From Symploca sp. SIO3C6 (lineage in GTDB: Bacteria > Cyanobacteriota > Cyanobacteriia > Cyanobacteriales > Coleofasciculaceae), in assembly GCA_010692425.1 (NCBI GenBank), contig JAAHHJ010000006.1, positions 118,128 through 172,031 on the forward strand: 53,904 bases of DNA, read 5' to 3'. Positions within the stretch are counted from its first letter, which is position 1; each line of letters starts with the position of its first letter. Under the pieces are notes generated by a model that saw only the letters and a list, made by a program, of their open reading frames with translations, made no database searches and had not been told where the DNA came from. The translations under genes were made by a program, and so were the position numbers. Below, piece after piece: positions 1 through 8,772 of this stretch.

Positions 1-85
1 AAAATTTTCCCAGTGATAGTTGAGGAGCTGAAGGTGGACTAAGTATTTTTACTTAACAACTGCCTCGATTTAGCACTCGCTTTGA

Positions 86-117
86 GCACCCTCAGTCCAT
101 GTGACAGTTGAGGGTGC
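86..117. repeat. Perfect inverted repeat (stem-loop)
   Basis: GCACCCTCA at 86-94 pairs perfectly with TGAGGGTGC at 109-117 across a 14-base loop. No T-run follows on either side, so a terminator role is not supported. There is no gene between 1 and 912. The rest of this stretch holds a dispersed repeat and a tandem array. Confidence 0.5.
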
Positions 118-130
118 GGAATGTGGGTGT

Positions 131-212
131 AAAGAATTATGAAATCCGTCAAAGTTACCCTACACCCTACACCCTGCCTCAACCAGCAAACTTTATCAAT
201 GTCGCAGGTACT
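131..212 (-). repeat. Dispersed intergenic repeat, copy 1
   Basis: Read on the minus strand this block runs from GTACCTGCGACATTGATAAA through a GGGTGTAGGGTGTAGGGTAA core to TTCATAATTCTTTACA. The same block recurs on the plus strand at 14681-14763 and, truncated, at 49624-49682. It is non-coding and has no terminal inverted repeats that I can see. Confidence 0.7.
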
Positions 213-404
213 TATTAGGTCTGGATTTGGTTTAGTTATACTAAATTCGGGTTAGCTACCCCTAACACCGTCAGTTAATAATAGGAAAATAATAATAGGA
301 AAAACTGGAGAGTGACAGAAAAGGGATAGAATTGTCCCCAAATTATCCTGATGGTGCTGGCATAGCTATGAACAAAGAAATGGTAGATGCACCCTGTACT
401 ATCC

Positions 405-432
405 CCCGAGCCTGCACAACTCGGGTTTTTTT
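405..432 (+). terminator. Intrinsic terminator of repeat unit 1
   Basis: CCCGAG at 405-410 pairs with CTCGGG at 420-425 and is followed by seven T residues. It is the best-formed U-tract of the four units. Confidence 0.65.
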
Positions 433-520
433 ATAGTTTAAATTAGAAATTGTCCCCAAATTATCCTGATGGTGCTGGCATAGCTATGAACAAAGAAATG
501 GTAGATGCACCCTGTACTAT

Positions 521-550
521 CCCCCGAGCCTGCACAACTTGGGGGTTTTT
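521..550 (+). terminator. Intrinsic terminator of repeat unit 2
   Basis: CCCCCGAG at 521-528 pairs with CTTGGGGG at 538-545, with one G-U wobble, and is followed by TTTTT. Confidence 0.6.
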
Positions 551-639
551 ATATGTTTAAGTTAGAAATTGTCCCCAAATTATCCTGATGGTGCTGGCAT
601 AGCTATGAACAAAGAAATGGTAGATGCACCCTGTACCAT

Positions 640-669
640 CCCCCGAGCCTGCACAACTTGGGGGTTTTT
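640..669 (+). terminator. Intrinsic terminator of repeat unit 3
   Basis: CCCCCGAG at 640-647 pairs with CTTGGGGG at 657-664 and is followed by TTTTT. It is the same hairpin as in unit 2. Confidence 0.6.
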
Positions 670-758
670 ATATGTTTAAGTTAGAAATTGTCCCCAAATT
701 ATCCTGATGGTGCTGGCATAGCTACGAACAAAGAAATGGTAGATGCACCCTGTACTAT

Positions 759-786
759 CCCCCGAGCCTGCACAACTCGGGGGTTT
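759..786 (+). terminator. Terminator-like hairpin of repeat unit 4
   Basis: CCCCCGAG at 759-766 pairs perfectly with CTCGGGGG at 776-783. Only three T residues follow before the unit diverges, so termination should be weaker here. Confidence 0.5.
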
Positions 787-788
787 CC

Positions 789-828
789 TGCAATCTTGCT
801 GGAGCCTTAGGAGAAACCTAAGATTGCA
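789..828. repeat. Stem-loop after the tandem array
   Basis: TGCAATCTT at 789-797 pairs with AAGATTGCA at 820-828. An alternative inner stem CTTAGG/CCTAAG shares part of the same bases. It lies in the 787-912 spacer between the array and the 3' end of the leftward kinase gene. Confidence 0.45.
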
Positions 829-912
829 AGTATGTTCAAATTTCTGGCAGACAAGGCTTGAGAATGTTTATTCCTCTTTCAAATGCATTTGCTAAAACAC
901 TTGCAAAAATAT

Positions 913-3309
913 TTACGTGATTTTCTGCAAATGTTCCATCACTTCCTCCGCTGACTTGTATCTTTCAAAGGCTCTGAAGCGCACCATCTTGTCTATAACT
1001 TCAGCAACTTCATCACTGACCTTTGCCAGGTGACGCCAGCTAATTTCTTCTTCTTCTGTGCGCGACAAATGGTAAGGAGCGATTCCAGTCAGGGCTTGAA
1101 TGGCAATCATCCCCAGGGCGTAAATATCACTGGCAAAACTTGGTCGCCCATCATATTGTTCTGGTGGCGCGTAGCCGCGAGAACCAATGGCAATCGTTTC
1201 TCTCTGCTGAGCCTCTTCCAGAGGGCGAATTTGTTTGACTGCCCCAAAGTCGATAAGGACGAATTTTTGATCTCGTTCGCGACGCATGATATTACCGGGC
1301 TTGATATCTCGGTGAATCACGCTGTGTTTGTGGACAAAAACCAGGATTTCCAAGACTCCTGTAAGCATCTCTAGAACTTGTGCTTGAGGCATTCGCTTAT
1401 CAAGGGTTAGTTCGTCGCTGAGGGGGTGGCCTTGGATATATTCTTGAACTAAGTAGAACTGTTGATTTTCTTCAAAATAAGCCATGAGTTGGGGAATCTG
1501 ATCATGCTTGCCCAACTGCTGTAGAATTTCTGCTTCCGTTTGGAACAGGCGTCTAGCAACTTTTAAGAATTTTTCATCGTTACGAGCTGGTAGTAGTTGC
1601 TTGACTACACACTGGGGAGAATGCGGTAACTGGTTATCTTCTGCCAAGTGAGTAAGACCAAAACCACCAGCACCCAAGGCACGTTTAAGTTTATAACGTC
1701 CCCCCAAGAGATTAGGGTCTGTTTTAGAATCTCTGATTTGATCAGGAGTATCTTGATAATTAGCAGGGACGACCTCTGTTGGATCATTAGGTGCTAGCTC
1801 TGTGGTGCCGTTGTAAAGCTGTTGTGTTTCAGCTAGGAGTGTATGGTCTGTTTGCTCTTTGAGCAGAGCCTGCAATTGCATGATGTCATCTGCCTGCTCC
1901 TTAACCTTTTCCTCAATATATTTGCGTTTTTGCTCAGCCAAGAGACGCTCTTGTTCAGCTTCTCGGCGCTGAATATCAGACTTGTAGGCACTGTAAGTAA
2001 CTACACCTGCGCCTGCCGCCAATAATCCTAAGGCTGGTGTAGCTACAGGTATCCATCCAGACTGGAGAAACACTACCCACGATACGCCTAACAAAAGACT
2101 AAGAGTACCAATTCCAGCAAGCAATTGCTGGGCAGGATGGCGAACAATTAGCACGATTATACCGCCAGTGAATGACCAACTCCAAATCCACAGCCATTCT
2201 GCCCAATCGGGCCAAAACCAAAATAATTTGCGTCCATCTAATACAGCACTCAGAAGTTGACTAATCACATGACCATGCACCTCAACTCCTGGCATAGTCT
2301 CACCTCCCTCACCAGCGCTAAAAGGGGTCAGAAAATTATCTTTGAGGGAGCTGGCTTTGGAACCAATCAGGACAATGTGGTCTTTTACCCAGTCAGGTTC
2401 GATTTGATTGTTGATAACGTCGCTTAAGGTAACGCTACTAGCGAGTGAGTCAGCGGAGCGGTAATCAAGCAAGATTTGGTAACCTCCTGTGTCTCCTCTT
2501 TGATAGCTACCGGAGGTAGATGAGAGAGGTTTGAAAACGACTTTGTCCAACTTCAAAAAACCTTGCTCAGTCAATTCAGGCTGTATGTCTTCTTGTTGTT
2601 CCAGGTAGCGCCCTGCTAACTGAAAGCTGAAGGACGAGATTGTCGTGCAGGGATGAATAGGTTCTGGACCTACAAACAGTAGACCCCTACGGACAATGCC
2701 GTCAGCATCAGGACTAATGTCAGCAAAGCCTACACGGTTATCAGGAACATAGGGTGGTGGTGGAACTCCAGGGTCCTCAGCACTCTCCATTTTGCATACT
2801 GGGATGATGCTATCAGTATTTGCCATAGTTGCTGATAATTCTTGCTCACCCGGTGGCTGGGAAAAATCCCTAAAGATATCTAAACCAATGACTGCAGGTT
2901 CATACTGGGCGAGATTACTGAGAACCTGATTCATAACAGCGTCAGTCATCGGCCACTGCTTTAGGGACTGAATATCAGCTTCTGTTACTTCTACCACTAG
3001 TAGGCGCGGATCTGGTTCTAGAGGTGGTCTCAGCCGCATCATTGTGTCAAAGACACTAAGTTCCCAAGACTGCCAGAGATTTAGCTGCCTACCTCCTAGC
3101 AGCAGCAAACCAGTGACGGTCACACTTGCTACTAATGCTGGAGATGTTAGCACACAGACCCCCATGCCTTTGATTCGTGACAAAACTTTAGATAGTTTTG
3201 TCGGTGCCAAGTCTGGGGACTCGCTGTGCTTTTTAAGTTTTGAGTTTTGAGGTGACTTCTTACTTGTCACTTTCACAAGCTGACCACTCACAACTAACGA
3301 AATTAGCAT
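913..3309 (-). CDS. CHASE2-domain serine/threonine protein kinase
   Basis: A 798-residue membrane kinase that probably couples an extracytoplasmic CHASE2 sensor to phosphorylation of cytoplasmic targets. One hydrophobic segment (about 50-72) precedes the CHASE2 region (about 80-345). Three more hydrophobic segments follow (about 370-445, including a Trp-rich one), then a charged coiled coil (about 448-490) and a C-terminal kinase domain from about 535. Kinase signatures are visible: the Gly-rich loop GAGGFG, the VVKQ lysine, HRDIKPGN in the catalytic loop, DFGAVKQ and GSRGYAPPEQ. The order CHASE2-TM3-kinase is common in filamentous cyanobacteria. The start is supported by GGAG seven bases upstream of ATG. 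It lies just downstream of a cyclase gene on the same strand, but a 0.5 kb gap argues against one operon. The signal sensed is unknown. Confidence 0.93.
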   Translation of the reverse strand: MLISLVVSGQLVKVTSKKSPQNSKLKKHSESPDLAPTKLSKVLSRIKGMGVCVLTSPALVASVTVTGLLLLGGRQLNLWQSWELSVFDTMMRLRPPLEPDPRLLVVEVTEADIQSLKQWPMTDAVMNQVLSNLAQYEPAVIGLDIFRDFSQPPGEQELSATMANTDSIIPVCKMESAEDPGVPPPPYVPDNRVGFADISPDADGIVRRGLLFVGPEPIHPCTTISSFSFQLAGRYLEQQEDIQPELTEQGFLKLDKVVFKPLSSTSGSYQRGDTGGYQILLDYRSADSLASSVTLSDVINNQIEPDWVKDHIVLIGSKASSLKDNFLTPFSAGEGGETMPGVEVHGHVISQLLSAVLDGRKLFWFWPDWAEWLWIWSWSFTGGIIVLIVRHPAQQLLAGIGTLSLLLGVSWVVFLQSGWIPVATPALGLLAAGAGVVTYSAYKSDIQRREAEQERLLAEQKRKYIEEKVKEQADDIMQLQALLKEQTDHTLLAETQQLYNGTTELAPNDPTEVVPANYQDTPDQIRDSKTDPNLLGGRYKLKRALGAGGFGLTHLAEDNQLPHSPQCVVKQLLPARNDEKFLKVARRLFQTEAEILQQLGKHDQIPQLMAYFEENQQFYLVQEYIQGHPLSDELTLDKRMPQAQVLEMLTGVLEILVFVHKHSVIHRDIKPGNIMRRERDQKFVLIDFGAVKQIRPLEEAQQRETIAIGSRGYAPPEQYDGRPSFASDIYALGMIAIQALTGIAPYHLSRTEEEEISWRHLAKVSDEVAEVIDKMVRFRAFERYKSAEEVMEHLQKIT

Positions 3310-3808
3310 AAGGATCTCCGTTGAGACCCTATCACTGCAATATTTAAACCAAATGCTTTAAATACCTTTAAAGCTCTTTAACAGTAGCGACTTGAGCAAT
3401 ATAAACCTCTGACGATATATAATGGGCTTTCGTTGTTATGCACTTGATCTCTCCTGGCGTAAAAACGCCGTTATCAGGTAGGAACTTTAACGCTTCCCAA
3501 TAACTGCCCCTAGCAAAAGTATCTAGCTCTCTAGTCAGCTTCGAGTATCTTCCAGCCCCTGGCTTCGACCCATGGGTTCGATTGCTACTTAGGTTCCTGA
3601 CTAAGCTTCAATAAGTGATGCAACCTGTTTCTGTACTCAAAACTGTATTTAAAGCTGTAAGTACTTTTAAAACTCTAGTATCAGGATCTCTATACTACAC
3701 AGATTTTAGCAGGATTTACCGGTGTCGAATATTATAAATAATGTTGGAGGTGGCAAAAGAGCAAATATTTTAGCTAAGTGTTCTCTTTTGGTGTTATAAT
3801 AATTAATT
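3310..3808. other. Intergenic spacer with no gene seen
   Basis: Nearly 500 bases between the kinase start and the cyclase stop. A small perfect hairpin, GGCGT (3456-3460) with ACGCC (3465-3469) around AAAA, is the only structure I see. It has no T-run. It should hold the kinase promoter, but I cannot place it. Confidence 0.5.
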
Positions 3809-6424
3809 CTACTTCTCTGTAAGCGTCCAAGCACCATTCCAGTCCTCTGGCGGTGGATTTTGTAGGAAATGGTGGCATCGCTTCAAATGTAAGTCAGCAG
3901 CTTTATCGTTTTTGTCAAATTCTTCTAAAATAATGCCGAACTCACCCATCGCACGGGTAAACTTCCGCTGTAGATAATACTCTCGCCCTTTGTGGTAGTG
4001 TTCGATTATTTGTGCCTTGAGCTCTGAAATAGGAGTTCCTGTGAGTCCTACCAGTTCATAGATTGACACAGGTTTAGTTTTGCCCTTGACGACAATTTTA
4101 TCGAGTTCGCGCACCTCTATTTGATCAGCACAGGGCTCATAAGTGTTTTCGCTGATGAGTATGTCGCAGCCGTATTGCTTAGTAGCCCCTTCCAAACGTG
4201 ATCCCAAGTTGACTCCGTCACCAATGGCAGTAAATTCCATCCTTTTACTGGAGCCAATATTGCCACTGATGACGCTGTCAGAGTGAATACCAATACCAAT
4301 TTTTATAATTTCCTTATTCTGCTCCAGGCGACGGGCATTAAATTGTTGAAGCCTTTGACGCATATCTAGAGCCGTTTGTACAGCCCTCCAGGCATGATCT
4401 TCTTGAGGTAGGGGCGAACCAAATACTGCCATAATTGCATCGCCGATGTATTTATCAAGAGTGCCTTTGTGTTGAAAAACTGCATCCACCATCGACTCAA
4501 AATACTCATTGAGCATACTGACTACTTCTTCGGCAGTGAGTTGTTCAGTTAAGGTGGTGTAGCTGCGAATGTCGGAGAAAAGGATAGAAACATCTTTGCG
4601 ATCGCCTCCCAATTTAGTATCACCCAGTTTGAGCAATTCCTCTGCCAATTCCTGAGTCATGTAGCGATACATGGTACTCTTGAGGCGTTTTTCATCACTA
4701 ATGTCTTCCATCACCACCAGTGCGCCCCTGACTTGGGATTCGTTGCTAGCATCAGCAATGGTGTTAATGGAGAGATTAACACTACGCTGCTTTTCTTGTC
4801 CTGTAGAAATTAAAGTTTGATCAGGGTAGTATTGATTGCGTTCTTTATAGTTTTTTCCATCTAAAGCTTGTTTAAACCATTTAGCAAATTTGGTAGCGTC
4901 ATGTTGTTGGTCATCAATTCTGATTGCCTCAGTAATCAGTTTGCCTTCTAGGCGAGTTTGAGGATCTAAGCCCAATAATTTTTTAGCACTTTCATTGGCT
5001 GCAATAATTCGGCATTCGTGATCAGTGGAAATGACCCCATCCGAAAGGCTGCGCAAGATATCCCGTTGGGTTTGTTCTTGTTGCTTAACCGTAGCGAACA
5101 ACTTGGCATTTTGGATAGCAACACCAGCTTGTACATTAAATGCTGCCATAAACTCTTGGTCAGTACGATTAAAACTTGCTTTCCAACACTCAGGGGCTTC
5201 AGGCCAGTCAGCGGGATTGTAGGGAGGGAATTCCCCTTGTTTTTTCTTATTCAGTAATTGAGTAATACCAATTAAATCTTGATCAGCGTTATAAACTGGC
5301 ATGCACAATAAGCTACAGGAACGATAACCAGTCTTTCTATCAGTTGCTTTAGAAGTTTCGGAACCGCTATCCTCATAAAGGTCAAAGCCAATGTTTAAAG
5401 GCTTACCGGATACAGCAACTCTGCCGACATAACCCTCTCCCATAGGTACGCGGAATTCTTTTAAAGTGTCACCAATGGGAATTTTAGTCCATAAATCATT
5501 GCGCTCGTGGTCAATTAGCCACAGCGTTGAACGATCTGCATTCATCAGTTGCTTAGCTTCATCCATCACCTTCTGGAGAGTGGCTTCGAGGTCTAAACTG
5601 CTCCTACTAAGGGATTCAGTTGCCTTCATCAGGGCGATCGCTGCCCGTTGTTGTTGAGCTGCCGTGTAAAATGACCTAGAGGACTCAAGAATCAGGCGAA
5701 TCGAAGGGGCAAACTCATCAAACAGTTTTTGGTCTGCCTCTGTAAATCCTTGTTTGTCGATTTTATCTGCTAGAAGAGCCTCAGGAGGATAGTTAGTTTT
5801 TAACTTATTGATTAATTGGACGACAGCAACAAGGTCTTTGTGTTCTTCAGTCAATAGAGGTAGAGTCAACTGGGTATAGGCGCGGTATCCAGTTTTCTTG
5901 TATAGCTTTTTAGACTCCTCGGAGCGTGGATCATCGAAAAAATCGTAGTAGTTATTAACAACTTTCTTAAATGTTGCCACCTCCCCAGCAATCCCCCGAT
6001 CCGCAGGAATCCGTATTTCTATACTTTTGCCCTTCTCGCCCTCAGCCACAATTGACCAGAGTTGATTTTTATCTTCATCAAGGATAAAAATAGTGGTTCT
6101 GTCTGCACCTAGTAATTCTGCCGTCTTGAGGGTAATAGCATTAAGCATCTCTTGGAGGATCGTCTCAAAACCGTGGCTGTTTAGCAACAACGACAGAGTT
6201 TGATTAACCTCTCTGAGTCTCTGTTCAACATCTGTGACAACTTGTTTGAAAGTCTCTTGAGTTAGGGGAGCCAGAAATGCGGAAAAACTCCCCTTAGTTG
6301 TTGTTAACGCGCCAGCAGAGGAGTGTTTGTGTTGCTGTGGGTTCTGGTATTCTCCGGATGCAGTAGTATTAGCATCGGTGTCATGGAGTTGTTGATCATA
6401 TCCACGGCGATTGGCAGATGGCAT
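3809..6424 (-). CDS. GAF-GAF-PAS class III adenylate/guanylate cyclase
   Basis: An 871-residue soluble signalling cyclase. Two GAF domains (about 85-250 and 275-440, each with the GADRTTIFILD or NADRSTLWLID type core) are followed by a PAS domain (about 455-580, ILRSLSDGVISTDHECRI) and a class III catalytic domain (about 605-785). The catalytic domain shows the metal-binding DVSILFSDIRSYT, KYIGDAIMAVFG and FTAIGDGVNLGSRLE motifs. The Lys before IGD fits adenine recognition, so cAMP is the likelier product, but this is inference. The tail of about 80 residues looks helical. GGAG lies upstream of the ATG. There are no membrane segments, so it should sense a cytoplasmic small molecule through the GAF domains. 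Downstream on the same strand lies the CHASE2 kinase. Confidence 0.92.
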   Translation of the reverse strand: MPSANRRGYDQQLHDTDANTTASGEYQNPQQHKHSSAGALTTTKGSFSAFLAPLTQETFKQVVTDVEQRLREVNQTLSLLLNSHGFETILQEMLNAITLKTAELLGADRTTIFILDEDKNQLWSIVAEGEKGKSIEIRIPADRGIAGEVATFKKVVNNYYDFFDDPRSEESKKLYKKTGYRAYTQLTLPLLTEEHKDLVAVVQLINKLKTNYPPEALLADKIDKQGFTEADQKLFDEFAPSIRLILESSRSFYTAAQQQRAAIALMKATESLSRSSLDLEATLQKVMDEAKQLMNADRSTLWLIDHERNDLWTKIPIGDTLKEFRVPMGEGYVGRVAVSGKPLNIGFDLYEDSGSETSKATDRKTGYRSCSLLCMPVYNADQDLIGITQLLNKKKQGEFPPYNPADWPEAPECWKASFNRTDQEFMAAFNVQAGVAIQNAKLFATVKQQEQTQRDILRSLSDGVISTDHECRIIAANESAKKLLGLDPQTRLEGKLITEAIRIDDQQHDATKFAKWFKQALDGKNYKERNQYYPDQTLISTGQEKQRSVNLSINTIADASNESQVRGALVVMEDISDEKRLKSTMYRYMTQELAEELLKLGDTKLGGDRKDVSILFSDIRSYTTLTEQLTAEEVVSMLNEYFESMVDAVFQHKGTLDKYIGDAIMAVFGSPLPQEDHAWRAVQTALDMRQRLQQFNARRLEQNKEIIKIGIGIHSDSVISGNIGSSKRMEFTAIGDGVNLGSRLEGATKQYGCDILISENTYEPCADQIEVRELDKIVVKGKTKPVSIYELVGLTGTPISELKAQIIEHYHKGREYYLQRKFTRAMGEFGIILEEFDKNDKAADLHLKRCHHFLQNPPPEDWNGAWTLTEK

Positions 6425-6535
6425 ATCTCTGGTTTCCTCTCCTAATTATTCATGGGTTTTTGATTAATGCTTCGTCTTCGGGAACTCCAAGAAATTCAGT
6501 TCTCCAATTCACTTAAAAACACGAGGTAAAGATTC

Positions 6536-6583
6536 ATCTCCCCATCTCCCCATCTCCCCATCTCCCCATCTCCCCATCTCCCC
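6536..6583. repeat. Octamer microsatellite (ATCTCCCC)6
   Basis: Six exact copies of ATCTCCCC lie in the short spacer between the recN 3' end and the cyclase start. The complementary unit GGGGAGAT recurs at 10915-10954, and a degenerate version lies at 26908-26940. Confidence 0.85.
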
Positions 6584-6622
6584 CTGCTCGATTGGATATT
6601 TTTTATTTGTAAGTCCTTAATG

Positions 6623-8410
6623 CTAGTGGTTAGTGGGAGCAGCTTCACGCCAGTTAGCAGCTTTAGCGAGTAGGGATTCAGCAAAAGTCATTGCCTCTTG
6701 AGCTGAATGTCCGCCAGCTAGTTGAGCAATTTCTTCGCGTCGTGTCCGGTGATTATCGAGAAGACTGACGCGGACAACTGTGCGCAAATCAGAGAGTTCT
6801 TGTTCACACAGAGTTTGATTGGGAGTTAGTTTTTCTCGATAGTTAGAAAGGGGTTGGTCAACCACTTGCTTATCAACTCGGAAATGTCTGTCTGCCATAG
6901 CTGCAATTAGGGGTTGATGAGTTACACAGAGGACTTGGCGTCCTTGAGTGAGTCTGTGGAGTCTTTCGGCAATTGCTTGCGCCACACGCCCAGAGACTCC
7001 GGCATCAATTTCGTCAAAAATTAGGGTTTGGTAGCTCTGTGCTGTAGCTGTGGACAAACAAGCTTTCAGCGCCAGCAAAAAGCGGTTCATTTCACCGCCA
7101 GAAGCCGTATGAGATAGAGGTTGTAATACTTCCCCTGGATTAGGGGAAAAGTAAAAGCTTACGTTGTCAGCACCAGTAGCTGCGGGAGTAGCAGGCACAA
7201 TCTTCACGCTAAACCTCACCTTGTCCATGGCTAGGGGCTTGAGTTCATTTACCAAGCGCTTTTCCAGCTCTTCGGCAGTGCCGCGGCGTAGCTGAGTCAG
7301 TTGCTTACAAGTGTAAGTCAAGGTTTCCTGACATTGCTGGTAAATTTTTTCTAAATTTTCTAGGGATTGATCCTCGTTCTCGAGTGCTTGTAGTTCTGTC
7401 TGGAGTTTTTCATAGTGAGCTATTGCCTCGTCTAGGGTTGGTCCATATTTGCGACAAATTTGTTTAAGTGCCGCTACTCTCTCCTCCACCACTTGCAGAC
7501 GTTCCGGTTCAGTTTCTAGCCCATCTCCATAAGCATTAATTTGATGAGACGCTTCCACTACCTGCGCCAGAGCTGCACTAACCAATTCTAACAGTGGCTG
7601 CAACTGCTCATCGTATTGCACCATTTCGCTCAAAGTTGCTTCGGCTTGCGCTAACAAATCAGCAGCAGCAGTCCCTCCTTCATGTTGGTAAAGTGCCTGA
7701 TAAACTTGGTAACTCTGCTGCTGTAGCTCTACAACATGATCTAGACGCTGGTACTCCAACTCTAGCTGTTCCAATTCTGAGGAGTCTGTCAGATGAGCAG
7801 CAGTTAGTTCCTTAATTTGGTACTCCAGCCAGTCCCGGTGTTGCCAGCGCTGCTGCTCAGACTTGAGCCTTTTTTCTAGGGCTTTGGAAGCCTCTTGAGA
7901 GGCAAGGTAGGCAGAGGCGACTAGCTCACGTTGTCGAAGCAGGGGAGAACCGCCATAAAGGTCAAGTAACAGCCGTTGATTGCTGGCTGACATTAGCTGT
8001 ACAGTTTGACCCTGAGCAGTAATTTCCACCAAACGCTCACGTACTCGTTCCATTAGTTGTCTATTGACTAAGACGCCATTTAGTCGCGAACGTGAACGTA
8101 GGTTTCCCTGACTAGCTGTGATCTCACGGCTACAAACTAAATCGTTGTCATCAAGCAAGTCAATTTCCTGCTGGCTCAACCACAACTTTAAAGCTTGATC
8201 TGCACCGAAAGTAGCTTCCACCAGAGCGCGTTTAGTCCCGGTGCGAATTAGCCGATTGCTAATTTTTCCACCCAAGGCGATATCAATGGCGTCTAAGATA
8301 ATTGACTTGCCAGCACCGGTTTCACCAGTTAAAACATTGAGACCAGCACTAAATTCTAGCTCTAAATTGTCTATTAAGGCAAAGTTGTGAATCCGCAAAC
8401 AAAGCAGCAT
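6623..8410 (-). CDS. recN: DNA repair protein RecN
   Basis: A 595-residue SMC-like ATPase acting in recombinational double-strand-break repair. The N-terminus MLLCLRIHNFALIDNLELEF leads into Walker A GETGAGKS at about residues 30-37. Long helical coiled-coil segments fill the middle (about 150-370). The ABC signature TASGGEMNRFLLALK and the Walker B region TLIFDEIDAGVSGRVA follow, then CVTHQPLIA. Length and domain order match full-length RecN. It is divergently arranged with the ABC1 kinase gene. A GGAAG sequence about 14 bases before the ATG may be the ribosome site. Confidence 0.96.
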   Translation of the reverse strand: MLLCLRIHNFALIDNLELEFSAGLNVLTGETGAGKSIILDAIDIALGGKISNRLIRTGTKRALVEATFGADQALKLWLSQQEIDLLDDNDLVCSREITASQGNLRSRSRLNGVLVNRQLMERVRERLVEITAQGQTVQLMSASNQRLLLDLYGGSPLLRQRELVASAYLASQEASKALEKRLKSEQQRWQHRDWLEYQIKELTAAHLTDSSELEQLELEYQRLDHVVELQQQSYQVYQALYQHEGGTAAADLLAQAEATLSEMVQYDEQLQPLLELVSAALAQVVEASHQINAYGDGLETEPERLQVVEERVAALKQICRKYGPTLDEAIAHYEKLQTELQALENEDQSLENLEKIYQQCQETLTYTCKQLTQLRRGTAEELEKRLVNELKPLAMDKVRFSVKIVPATPAATGADNVSFYFSPNPGEVLQPLSHTASGGEMNRFLLALKACLSTATAQSYQTLIFDEIDAGVSGRVAQAIAERLHRLTQGRQVLCVTHQPLIAAMADRHFRVDKQVVDQPLSNYREKLTPNQTLCEQELSDLRTVVRVSLLDNHRTRREEIAQLAGGHSAQEAMTFAESLLAKAANWREAAPTNH

Positions 8411-8772
8411 AGTGATGTAACTTCCAGGAATATCCCTGGGGTCAAGCAGGTCGCAAAATTAACTAGTGTGGTCTCTCAATTTTCCATTGATGAGTAAAGG
8501 GTAAAGATTCAAGCTGTAGCCCTCGCTACACCAAACTGAATCTTAACTCATACCATTTGACAACAATCTTGATACAAATTCTTCCTCTGCCTGCTCTATT
8601 TCCCTGAAGGTATCAAGCTGAGAGTGAAGCAGTATCAATAAAAGGCGATTGCTATGTAGCTTGATAAGCAGTAGACAATCTAAACTGAATCTAAACTGAT
8701 TAAAATTAAAGACCATAATTAGATTTTGTTACAATACTTTACAGAGTCACTCTTTATATTTCAATAATAAGT
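8411..8772. promoter_or_regulatory. Divergent intergenic region between recN and the ABC1 kinase
   Basis: This 362-base region should carry promoters for both flanking genes. The only candidate I can point to is TACAAT at 8730-8735, a good -10 hexamer about 38 bases before the rightward ATG. No convincing TTGACA-like element lies 17 bases upstream of it. Confidence 0.3.

Larger units (their letters stand above)
331..786 (+). repeat. Four tandem 118-119 bp units, each with a terminator hairpin
   Basis: Units begin with ATTGTCCCCAAATTATCCTG at 331, 449, 568 and 687 and are nearly identical. Each contains a short frame beginning ATGAACAAAGAAATGGTAGA (peptide starts MNKEMVDAPCTIPRACTT; 22 codons in copy 1). 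In copy 4 the ATG is ACG. Each ends in a C-rich/G-rich hairpin followed by T residues. A TAGAAT/TAGAAA box resembling a -10 element sits just before each unit (327-332 in the first). Conserved units that each carry their own terminator look like a multicopy small-RNA array transcribed rightward. The short peptide is an alternative. The architecture recalls the tandem NsiR1 array of Nostoc, but I cannot show sequence identity with it. Confidence 0.75.

Noticed and set aside
331-786. Tandem array considered as a CRISPR
   Set aside because: Units are 118-119 bp and contiguous with no unique spacers, and there are no cas genes nearby.
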